Assembly (NCBI GenBank): GCA_964387695.1
Contig: CAYLXI010000100.1
Span: forward strand, 1 to 5,161
DNA: 5,161 nucleotides
Direction: 5' to 3'
From: Thiosulfativibrio sp964387695
GTDB lineage: Bacteria > Pseudomonadota > Gammaproteobacteria > Thiomicrospirales > Thiomicrospiraceae
In this document: positions 1 to 5,161 of the stretch, in pieces
How positions within the stretch are numbered: position 1 is the first letter of the stretch
Layout: each line of letters opens with the position of its first letter
Translations under genes and position numbers: made by a program
Notes under the pieces: generated by a model
The model's database searches: none
Told to the model about the DNA's origin: nothing
What the model saw: the letters and a program-made list of their open reading frames with translations, nothing else

Positions 1-319
1 CAAACGGAGCTGAGTAGGTGCGTTCTGATTCATTTGCTAAGTGAGAAAAAATGGCATCAAAAACACTTTGAGGTTTAATTATTTCTGTAGCACCATCAAA
101 GGCTTGTGGTGCTGTTTGAATAAAATGAATAGAATCTATTAAAGCAATAAACACATAAAAAAGCAAAATAACCGTTGAAACTATTGCAACTTTAGATTCA
201 AAAACCAGTCGCCATTGGCGTTTTATTTCAGGAGATTTGCCAATAATTCTTGCCCAAAAAACAATGGCAATGACCAAACCCCAAATCATGTAATCTGTCC
301 ACAGTGGTACTAGGCTCAT
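1..319 (-). CDS. Oligopeptide-type ABC transporter permease (DppC/OppC-like), N-terminal part only
   Basis: This is the first 106 codons of a gene that runs off the left edge, open throughout with no stop. It begins at an ATG (319-317) that overlaps the TGA of the upstream permease as ATGA, and a GTGAGG lies about 8 nt before it. The product should be the second inner-membrane subunit of the peptide importer, pairing with the DppB/OppB-type subunit to form the channel. Two hydrophobic segments are visible, at about residues 9-25 (following LWTDYM) and 44-62. Between them is a basic cytoplasmic stretch (KSPEIKRQWR), and after the second comes a periplasmic stretch ending SERTYSAPF. The second segment with its basic lead-in resembles the usual OppC N-terminal region, so the first appears to be an extra one. 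The EAA loop that would contact the ATPase lies outside the window. The assignment rests on topology, gene order and coupling. Subfamily (YejE, OppC or DppC) cannot be decided from this fragment. Confidence 0.82.
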   Translation of the reverse strand, partial: MSLVPLWTDYMIWGLVIAIVFWARIIGKSPEIKRQWRLVFESKVAIVSTVILLFYVFIALIDSIHFIQTAPQAFDGATEIIKPQSVFDAIFSHLANESERTYSAPF

Positions 320-1296
320 GTGCTAAGCCTCACTCTTGGATCAAAAAAGGTGTATGAAATATCGGTTAAAATTAAGCCAATAATATAAAGTACCGATCCT
401 AAAAACACCATTGCCTTAACAATACCAAAATCTTGAGATTGAATGGCATCAATGGTGTAACTACCTAAACCTGGAATCGCAAAAAATGACTCCATAATAA
501 GGCTTCCCATAAACAAACTAGGAATAACCACTACTATGCCAGTTAAAATGGGGAGCAGTCCATTTTGCAAAAGGTGCTTAAATAAAATTTTAATTTCAGA
601 TAAACCTTTTGCCCGTGCAGTGCGAATATAATCTTTATGTATCTCTTCTAAGAAAATACTTCTATACCAACGAACCCCTGCCCCTAAGCCTGCAAAAACG
701 CCTATTAAAACAGGAAGAATTAAAAACTTAACCCCTTCCCATCCTGTTTCATAACCTGAAATTGGAACCCAATGCAACATTTGACTAAACAATACCTGCC
801 CTGCAATAATGTAAAACAACCCAGATACAGACATTATTGCCACAGCAATCATCATGGTTACGGTATCTAGCGTTGATCCTCTAAATAAAATAATTAACAA
901 AGCAAAAGTAATATTAGTAATAATGCCTATAAAAAAAGTAGGCAAAGCTATAGATAAACTAGGAATCATCCGCTCTTGAATATCTGCCGAAATTTGTCTG
1001 CCAGAATCTGATTCTCCAAAATCAAAAGTAAATAATTTCAATGATTCCTGAAAAAACAAAGTCTCTGATATTTTATCTATTCCATCTTCTTCTAGGTTAA
1101 TAAACAAAGGCTTATCGTAACCTCTTGACACCTTCCAAGCCTCAATCATCTCTGGTGTCGTTTGCTTTGCTCCTAGTTGAGCCCTTGCCATATCATCAGG
1201 AGTGCTTATCATAAAAAACAATGCAAAAGTAATAAAATTTACACCAATAAGGATAGGAACAGCAAACATTAAACGCCGTACAATATAAGCAAACAT
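316..1296 (-). CDS. Oligopeptide-type ABC transporter permease (DppB/OppB/YejB-like)
   Basis: This 326-residue inner-membrane permease forms half of the channel of a peptide-type ABC importer. It opens with the typical FAYIVRRLM and a first membrane segment at about 9-31. A periplasmic region of about 80 residues follows, then segments near 113-137, 146-170, 191-207, 250-270 and 294-316. The cytoplasmic EAA-type loop is clear at 222-250 (DYIRTARAKGLSE, then a leucine-rich stretch ending LLPIL) and is where the ATPase should dock. The C-terminus shows the family signature ESFFAIPGLGSY (269-280) and ends FFDPRVRL. Length and motifs are normal for OppB/DppB proteins. The ATG overlaps the stop of the binding-protein gene by one base (TAATG), with AAAGGA about 9 nt upstream, and the stop overlaps the next start (ATGA). 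It is therefore almost certainly co-transcribed with both neighbours. The transported substrate cannot be read from the sequence. Confidence 0.94.
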   Translation of the reverse strand: MFAYIVRRLMFAVPILIGVNFITFALFFMISTPDDMARAQLGAKQTTPEMIEAWKVSRGYDKPLFINLEEDGIDKISETLFFQESLKLFTFDFGESDSGRQISADIQERMIPSLSIALPTFFIGIITNITFALLIILFRGSTLDTVTMMIAVAIMSVSGLFYIIAGQVLFSQMLHWVPISGYETGWEGVKFLILPVLIGVFAGLGAGVRWYRSIFLEEIHKDYIRTARAKGLSEIKILFKHLLQNGLLPILTGIVVVIPSLFMGSLIMESFFAIPGLGSYTIDAIQSQDFGIVKAMVFLGSVLYIIGLILTDISYTFFDPRVRLST

Positions 1297-3536
1297 TAAG
1301 ATTTATCCTTTGCTGATAAGTCTGATGGTACATCTTCTGGAAAAACAACACTTTGCTGTCTAAGCCTATAAGCACGAACTAAAGCAAAAATAGACAACAC
1401 AAATAACAGCCCCATTAAAAACAATGGCCAAATAACAGGTTGATTCCACAACTCTTGTTTTTTAACCCTTGTTTCATAATCAATGCGTCGATACTTAAGA
1501 GTATTTATTGCCAAAGGATTTGCCCAGACATTGTGATACCAACTGTGATGCAAAGTTAAAGACTTAGGAAAGAACCCCCAAACCCAAGGCGCATCTTCTT
1601 GGGCAATTCTAACTGCCTGTTGAATAAGCTCCATGCGTTCAGGAGAGTTTTCCATTCTTTTAATACGATTAAACAGTGCATTAAACTCAGGATTATCATA
1701 ATTAGCTCCATTAATTCCCGAGCCATCAGTATTAATCACAGAATTTTGTCCGTTTAACAAAAACAAAAAGTTCTCTGGATCAGGGTAATCAGCACCCCAC
1801 CCCCATGAAAACAACTGTACCGAAGCCGTTCGTACCTTGTCTTGAAAGCGATTGTAATCTGTCGCCCTAATTACCAGGTCTATGCCCAATTGTTCAAACT
1901 GTTTACGATACCAATTAAGCATAGCCTTGCTAGCAGGGCCAACAGAGGCAGTGTCGTAATGCAGCGTTAAGCGCTGACCTTCGGCATCTATACCATTAGG
2001 ATAACCAGCCTCGGCGAGTAACCGCCTTGCAACATCAATAGACTTGCGCTTGGCTCTGCCATTATACCAATTATAAACAAAAGGGTTAATACCCGCTTCA
2101 CCCTCTACAAACCCTGGAATACCAGGCGGAATAGGTCCGTGTGCGGCCTGTCCTCTACCATTCATAAAAATAGAAATATACTCTTCTTTGTTGATGGCAA
2201 TGCTAATTGCCTGCCTAAGTTTGCGAGATTTTTCATCATATCCACCCACAACAGGGTCAACCATATTAAAAGCTAAGTAAAAAATAGTGGGTTGAGTCAC
2301 ATTTAAAAAGCGAATGCCCTTTTCTTCCATTTCTGGAGTTAAACTCATACTACCTATTACCGAAACATTCATTGCTTGAGCAAAACTGTCTGAACTGACT
2401 CCAGAAGCATCATAATAACCCTGTAAAAACTTATTCCACAAAGGTACGCTCTCTTTTTCTAACGAAAAAATAACCTCTTCAATAAAAGGTAACGGTTTGC
2501 CAGCATCTTTTAGCAAAATTGGATCCGCTCCCTCTGGTAAGCCATAGGTTGGGAAAAAACCATGATTATAATTAGGATTTCTAATCAAATGCATTCGTCT
2601 ATTAGGGTTGTTTTCAACCAGCATATAAGGACCTGTACCAACAGGATAAGTGTTTAAAGTAATGTTCTTTTTTACCAGGCCTGGTTGTTGATAAAAGTCT
2701 ACCGCTTCCCAAGGAATTGGGGCAAAAAAGTTCATGCTTAACCAATATAAAAACTGTGGATAATGCCCTTTTATTTTAATACTAAATTCAGTATCAGAAA
2801 TAACCTCTACCCCTGATATTTCGACCTCTCTAATATTAAAATTATCATTTTCTTCAAAAGCTTCAGAGACCTTTTTAGAATATTCTTTAATCCCTACAAT
2901 ATGCTTAGAAATGGTGTTTAATATGGGAGAATGATTTTGCCTTAACCCCATTCTTTGAATAGCATAGACAAAATCTTGAGCAACCAAAGTACGCGTAGAA
3001 GTTTGTTCAAAATCAGATATTTTTCTAATTTTTCTTAATTCTGATGCCGATAAATTATGAAATTTAAACTCACCAAACTCATCTTTAACAAAAGCTGGGT
3101 GGGGTTGAAACTGAATGTTATCTTTTATTTTAAAATAATACTTAGAAAACACTGCACTCTCATCATCTCTTGCGACCCGTTCACCTAATTTACTTAAAAA
3201 ATAAATACCAGGCATTTCTACCAAAATAAGTGGTTCAAGCGTATAAGGTTGCTTAAAATAATGATACTGCAACAAAGGCTCATAAATTTGACCTAAAATA
3301 ACAGATTCATTTTTATTATAAGAAATAACAGGGTCTAAATGCTTAGGGGGTAAAGAAAATGTACCAAATAAAATAGGACTTGCCACTTTCTCATCAGAAT
3401 GCGGATTATTCCAAGTAGCATGAACTATTTGCACTAAAAACAAAGAGCTAAAAGCAATAAGCAGAAAATTAACCATTATTAACAAAGGAATTCGCGTCTT
3501 CAAACAAAACTCATTTAAGAAATTTAAAATTATCAT
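1296..3536 (-). CDS. Family 5 extracellular solute-binding protein with C-terminal membrane anchor (peptide ABC transporter)
   Basis: This is the substrate-capture subunit of the peptide-type ABC importer, family SBP_bac_5. Residues here are numbered from the ATG at 3536 (746 aa). An N-terminal hydrophobic stretch (about 15-37) ends in IVHA before TWNNPH, a plausible signal-peptidase I site, and there is no lipobox. Family features in order are FSLPPKHLDP near 60, YPVGTGPYML near 297-306, RKLRQAISIAINKEEY near 438-453 followed by GPIPPGIPGF, and SWGWGADYPDPENF near 577-590. A second hydrophobic segment at about 702-722 (PVIWPLFLMGLLFVLSIFAL) is followed by RAYRLR and a polar tail, so the mature protein should be anchored with a cytoplasmic C-terminus. 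Most relatives are about 500-620 residues and lack this anchor. The start is uncertain. The frame is open to a TTG at 3548, the ATG at 3536 has no good ribosome site, and a TTG at 3503 gives MKTRIPLLIM, a more classical signal peptide, with TGAG 6 nt upstream. It is the first gene of the operon. Confidence 0.9.
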   Translation of the reverse strand: MIILNFLNEFCLKTRIPLLIMVNFLLIAFSSLFLVQIVHATWNNPHSDEKVASPILFGTFSLPPKHLDPVISYNKNESVILGQIYEPLLQYHYFKQPYTLEPLILVEMPGIYFLSKLGERVARDDESAVFSKYYFKIKDNIQFQPHPAFVKDEFGEFKFHNLSASELRKIRKISDFEQTSTRTLVAQDFVYAIQRMGLRQNHSPILNTISKHIVGIKEYSKKVSEAFEENDNFNIREVEISGVEVISDTEFSIKIKGHYPQFLYWLSMNFFAPIPWEAVDFYQQPGLVKKNITLNTYPVGTGPYMLVENNPNRRMHLIRNPNYNHGFFPTYGLPEGADPILLKDAGKPLPFIEEVIFSLEKESVPLWNKFLQGYYDASGVSSDSFAQAMNVSVIGSMSLTPEMEEKGIRFLNVTQPTIFYLAFNMVDPVVGGYDEKSRKLRQAISIAINKEEYISIFMNGRGQAAHGPIPPGIPGFVEGEAGINPFVYNWYNGRAKRKSIDVARRLLAEAGYPNGIDAEGQRLTLHYDTASVGPASKAMLNWYRKQFEQLGIDLVIRATDYNRFQDKVRTASVQLFSWGWGADYPDPENFLFLLNGQNSVINTDGSGINGANYDNPEFNALFNRIKRMENSPERMELIQQAVRIAQEDAPWVWGFFPKSLTLHHSWYHNVWANPLAINTLKYRRIDYETRVKKQELWNQPVIWPLFLMGLLFVLSIFALVRAYRLRQQSVVFPEDVPSDLSAKDKS
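3501..3514 (-). promoter_or_regulatory. Alternative TTG start with weak ribosome site for the binding-protein gene
   Basis: Read on the minus strand, TGAG is followed by TTTTGT and then a TTG codon (3503-3501) in frame with the solute-binding protein. Starting here gives MKTRIPLLIMVNF, that is, two basic residues followed directly by a long hydrophobic core and the IVHA cleavage site. The upstream ATG at 3536 adds a hydrophobic, partly acidic leader (MIILNFLNEFC) and has no purine-rich site before it. If the outward -10 at 3543-3538 is real, transcripts would begin near 3531 and could not include that ATG. The TTG start is a hypothesis: the Shine-Dalgarno match is weak and TTG starts are uncommon. 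Confidence 0.35.
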
Positions 3537-3576
3537 AATTATAACCAATATTTTAGAGTTATAATTACGATAATTT
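3527..3576. promoter_or_regulatory. Long imperfect palindrome with divergent TATAAT boxes (putative bidirectional promoter/operator)
   Basis: The left arm at 3527-3545 (AAATTATCATAATTATAAC) and right arm at 3558-3576 (GTTATAATTACGATAATTT) are reverse complements over 19 bp with one mismatch, separated by 12 bp. Each arm contains a consensus -10 hexamer facing outward: TATAAT at 3560-3565 on the plus strand toward fabI, and at 3543-3538 on the minus strand toward the transporter operon. No good -35 is present at 17 bp for either; the best is TTATAA at 15 bp, matching the consensus at 3 of 6 positions. The location between divergent genes fits a shared promoter and a dimeric regulator site. The region is extremely AT-rich, so some symmetry is expected by chance, although 18 of 19 matching positions is long. 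No known regulator can be named. Confidence 0.5.
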
Positions 3577-3586
3577 ATTAAAAAAA

Positions 3587-3604
3587 CCTAAATATAGATT
3601 TAGG
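3587..3604 (-). terminator. Small perfect hairpin upstream of fabI; weak terminator-like on the minus strand
   Basis: CCTAAAT (3587-3593) and ATTTAGG (3598-3604) form a perfect 7-bp stem with a 4-nt ATAG loop. On the minus strand the stem is immediately followed by seven T residues (3586-3580), as in an intrinsic terminator. It could stop antisense transcription coming through fabI from the convergent transposase before it reaches the transporter operon. Only two of the seven pairs are G-C, so it would be weak. On the plus strand it lies in the fabI leader, 8 nt before the AAAGGA ribosome site, and could instead be an operator or leader hairpin. Confidence 0.3.
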
Positions 3605-3612
3605 AAAAACTT

Positions 3613-3618
3613 AAAGGA
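3613..3618 (+). promoter_or_regulatory. Ribosome binding site of fabI
   Basis: AAAGGA ends 6 nt before the ATG at 3625. It is the only purine-rich match nearby and supports that start, which also reproduces the conserved MGFLSGK N-terminus of FabI. Confidence 0.85.
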
Positions 3619-3624
3619 ATTAAC

Positions 3625-4404
3625 ATGGGATTCTTATCAGGAAAAAAAGCACTTATTGTTGGCGTTGCAAATAACAAATCTATTGCCTACGGCATTGCCA
3701 AGCAAATGCACGAGCAAGGAGCTGAAATAGCTCTGACCTATCAAAACGACAAACTAAAAAGTCGTGTTGAAAAAGTAGCCGCCGAACTTGGCACAAATAT
3801 CGTCTTACCACTAGATGTCTCTTCTGATGAACAAATTAATAACACTATTTCAGAACTTTCTAAAACTTGGAATGACGGATTAGATATTTTAGTTCACTCA
3901 GTTGCATTTGCACCAAGAGAAGAACTAGAAGGAAGAATGATTGATTCCTCAACCCGTGCAGGATTTGCCATGGCACACGACATTTCTGCCTACAGCTTAA
4001 CCGCCTTAACCAAAGCTGCTCATGAAATGCTAAAAGCCAAAAAAGGTGCAGTATTAACGGTTTCTTATTTAGGAGCAGAAAGAGCCGTGCCAAACTACAA
4101 TGTAATGGGTATAGCAAAAGCATCACTAGAAGCCACAGTTCGCTACTTAGCAGCAGATTTAGGGCAAGAAGGCATTAGAGTAAACGCCGTCTCAGCAGGC
4201 CCTATCCGCACCCTAGCTGCCGCAGGCATTAAAGATTTCCGCTCCATGCTAGAAAAAGCTTCTGCCGCGACCCCAATGCGTAAAAATGTTACCACTCAAG
4301 AAGTTGGCAACACCGCCGCATTTTTATGCTCTGACTTAGCATCAGGAATTACTGGAGAAATCACCTATGTTGATGGAGGCTATAATATTACCGCTTCATC
4401 TTAA
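3625..4404 (+). CDS. fabI: Enoyl-[acyl-carrier-protein] reductase (NADH), FabI
   Basis: FabI is the cytoplasmic enzyme that reduces trans-2-enoyl-ACP to acyl-ACP with NADH, the last step of each type II fatty-acid elongation cycle and the target of triclosan. The 259-residue product starts MGFLSGKKALIVGVANNKSI like the E. coli protein (262 aa). The nucleotide-binding glycine segment is at 13-24 (GVANNKSIAYGI), TYQNDKLK lies at 38-45, and Asp64-Val65 match the cofactor-contacting pair in E. coli. The FabI-type active site is intact: Tyr148, then Tyr158 and Lys165 spaced Y-x6-K in SYLGAERAVPNYNVMGIAK, equivalent to E. coli Tyr146, Tyr156 and Lys163. SAGPIRTLAA (190-199) and GEITYVDGGY complete the fold. 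The position equivalent to E. coli Gly93 is Ala94 (HSVAFAP), a residue also found naturally in other FabI proteins. The gene is divergent from the transporter operon, has tandem TAATAA stops, and is followed at once by a hairpin terminator. Confidence 0.98.
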   Translation: MGFLSGKKALIVGVANNKSIAYGIAKQMHEQGAEIALTYQNDKLKSRVEKVAAELGTNIVLPLDVSSDEQINNTISELSKTWNDGLDILVHSVAFAPREELEGRMIDSSTRAGFAMAHDISAYSLTALTKAAHEMLKAKKGAVLTVSYLGAERAVPNYNVMGIAKASLEATVRYLAADLGQEGIRVNAVSAGPIRTLAAAGIKDFRSMLEKASAATPMRKNVTTQEVGNTAAFLCSDLASGITGEITYVDGGYNITASS

Positions 4405-4405
4405 T

Positions 4406-4435
4406 AAGCAATGGGGTCAGACTCGATTGCTTTTT
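4406..4435 (+). terminator. Rho-independent terminator of fabI, overlapping the transposon end
   Basis: AAGCAAT (4406-4412) pairs with ATTGCTT (4426-4432). After one G-G mismatch (4413/4425), GGGT (4414-4417) pairs with ACTC (4421-4424) using one G-T wobble, leaving a CAG loop. The stem runs into TTTTT (4431-4435). This is a good intrinsic terminator in the fabI direction, starting 2 nt after the fabI stop. In the opposite direction the tail is mixed (TTATTAAG), so it should work poorly for the transposase transcript. The transposase stop codon (4419-4417) lies in the inner stem and loop. Confidence 0.7.
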
Positions 4436-5161
4436 GATGACTTTACCCCTTTGTTGTGTCCCCCTCTTTTCTTAGGTGAGGTTGCACGATTTAATTCCTT
4501 CGCCACACTTTCTTTAAAGTCATCCTTACCGAGTACCCAGCCTTTGTTAGTTTTACTGCGAATATCACCTAAAACCTCGTTAGAAATTAGTTGATTGAAA
4601 AGAGCCTTATAAGATTGTTGTCGTGAAGCTGGGTTAAGACCTAATTCAGAGTACAGTGGGTGCTGGGTTATTAATTGATTAGGTTTTCCTTGTGCATTAT
4701 GCTGGTAGCTGCTCCAAGGATAGTCCTCTGGTCGTGTGACCATTTTAGCACGAACGGGGTTAAGCTCGATGTATCGGTAACAAATTAAGGCATAGACATT
4801 GCTATCTATTAAGGTTGCTTTGTAGCGTCCTTCCCACAAAGTACCTGTTCTATTGTAGCGTTTGTTGAAGTATTGAACATAATATCGCCCTATCATTTGA
4901 ATGCTTTTGGCTATGCTATTTTCCTCATTAGGGGTAATTAATAAATGCACATGGTTTGTCATAAGTACATAAGCATGTAAGCTACAGTTGTGTTTTTCAC
5001 AGGCTTGAGCTAGTTTTTCTAAGTAAAACAAATAGTCGTCATTACAGTTAAATATAGGGTTTTTATTGTTTCCACGAATAATGACGTGCTGTGGTTGACC
5101 AATAATGTTAAACCTAGGTAATCTTGCCATTACCTTAACCTTGGGTGAGTTGCTAGAGGCT
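4408..5161 (-). mobile_element. RAYT-carrying element, left boundary near fabI, right boundary beyond the window
   Basis: The transposase gene occupies almost all of this stretch. The proposed left end is the structured sequence containing GGGGTCAGACTCG at 4413-4425, which begins right after the fabI stop and contains the transposase stop codon. From memory, GGGGTCAGA-type sequences commonly flank RAYT genes in proteobacteria; this could not be checked here. No matching copy is seen upstream of the transposase within 5131-5161, so the other end is unseen and the exact boundaries are inferred. A single stand-alone RAYT gene with its own end hairpins is the alternative to a transposable unit. 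Confidence 0.45.
4417..5130 (-). CDS. Y1/HUH single-strand transposase of the RAYT type (REP-associated, IS200-like superfamily)
   Basis: This 237-residue protein belongs to the Y1 transposase superfamily (COG1943-like), enzymes that nick and join single-stranded DNA through a tyrosine-DNA intermediate. It starts MARLPRFNIIGQPQHVIIRG, the usual RAYT opening. The metal-binding HUH motif is H60-V61-H62 within MTNHVHLL. GTLWEGRYKA at 96-105 and RYIELNPVRA at 119-128 are RAYT hallmarks, and Tyr120 aligns with the catalytic Tyr115 of E. coli TnpA-REP by my hand alignment. WSSYQHNAQG follows at 139-148, then a C-terminal extension rich in lysine and arginine near the end (SPKKRGGHNKGVKSSK), probably for DNA binding. 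The frame is intact with all visible catalytic residues, so it may be active. The start is supported by AAGG 8 nt upstream in the revcomp of 5131-5161. No TnpB partner is visible. It ends 12 bp from the fabI stop, convergent with it, suggesting insertion of an element immediately behind fabI. Confidence 0.93.
   Translation of the reverse strand: MARLPRFNIIGQPQHVIIRGNNKNPIFNCNDDYLFYLEKLAQACEKHNCSLHAYVLMTNHVHLLITPNEENSIAKSIQMIGRYYVQYFNKRYNRTGTLWEGRYKATLIDSNVYALICYRYIELNPVRAKMVTRPEDYPWSSYQHNAQGKPNQLITQHPLYSELGLNPASRQQSYKALFNQLISNEVLGDIRSKTNKGWVLGKDDFKESVAKELNRATSPKKRGGHNKGVKSSKSNRV

Noticed and set aside
3560..3565. Naming a specific regulator (for example a FabR- or FabT-like repressor) for the palindrome
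   Set aside because: The arm sequence does not match an operator I can recall with confidence, and no regulator gene is in the window.
3860..4126. Open frame of 88 codons on the minus strand inside fabI
   Set aside because: It lies entirely antisense to a well-conserved fabI, encodes a leucine-rich low-complexity product with no recognisable motif, and no ribosome site was evident.
4367..4594. Open frame of 75 codons on the plus strand across the fabI end and the transposase end
   Set aside because: It overlaps the fabI 3' end out of frame, runs through the terminator, and is antisense to the transposase; the product resembles no family I know.
5131..5161. Possible second copy of the element end motif upstream of the transposase
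   Set aside because: Only a loose resemblance (GGGTGAGTTGC) to the left-end motif is present and the window stops there, so it is not supportable.
1..5161. CRISPR arrays, tRNA or rRNA genes, riboswitches, toxin-antitoxin or defence genes
   Set aside because: No regularly spaced repeats or conserved RNA structures were seen; the window is filled by the genes listed, with only one gap of about 90 bases and one of 12 bases.

Overview
The window is AT-rich, Gram-negative chromosomal DNA with two functional modules and one mobile gene. The FabI protein is close to the Escherichia coli enzyme in length and motifs. Together with an export-type solute-binding protein and a RAYT-type transposase, this points to a gammaproteobacterium with an AT-biased genome. 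A marine sulfur-oxidiser or symbiont lineage (SUP05/Thioglobus-like) would fit, but that is an impression from composition and remembered sequences, not a demonstrated placement.

Layout: positions 1-3536 on the minus strand hold the first three genes of an oligopeptide-type ABC import operon. Read 5'->3', these are a family 5 solute-binding protein (starting near 3536), a DppB/OppB-type permease (1296-316) and the N-terminal part of a DppC/OppC-type permease (319 to beyond the left edge). The genes overlap by 1 nt (TAATG) and 4 nt (ATGA), so they are very likely co-transcribed and translationally coupled. The ATPase gene or genes are not in view and should lie beyond position 1. Positions 3537-3624 form a short divergent control region with a near-perfect 19-bp-arm palindrome carrying an outward-facing TATAAT on each strand, then a small hairpin. 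fabI (enoyl-ACP reductase, the last step of the fatty-acid elongation cycle) runs 3625-4404 on the plus strand. Twelve bases after its stop, and convergent with it, ends a Y1/HUH transposase of the RAYT type (5130-4417, minus strand). The hairpin at that junction looks like the fabI terminator and also contains the end of the transposase gene.

How the parts work together: the ABC genes would import peptides or peptide-like compounds and fabI serves membrane lipid synthesis. They share a promoter region but have no obvious biochemical link. Linkage of fabI to peptide-type ABC transporter genes is, from memory, also seen in Pseudomonas. No phage, CRISPR, toxin-antitoxin, RNA-gene or defence system is visible. 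The most interesting items are the divergent palindrome and its effect on where the binding protein starts, the unusual C-terminal membrane anchor of that binding protein, the extra N-terminal membrane segment of the second permease, and the transposon end that doubles as a terminator.
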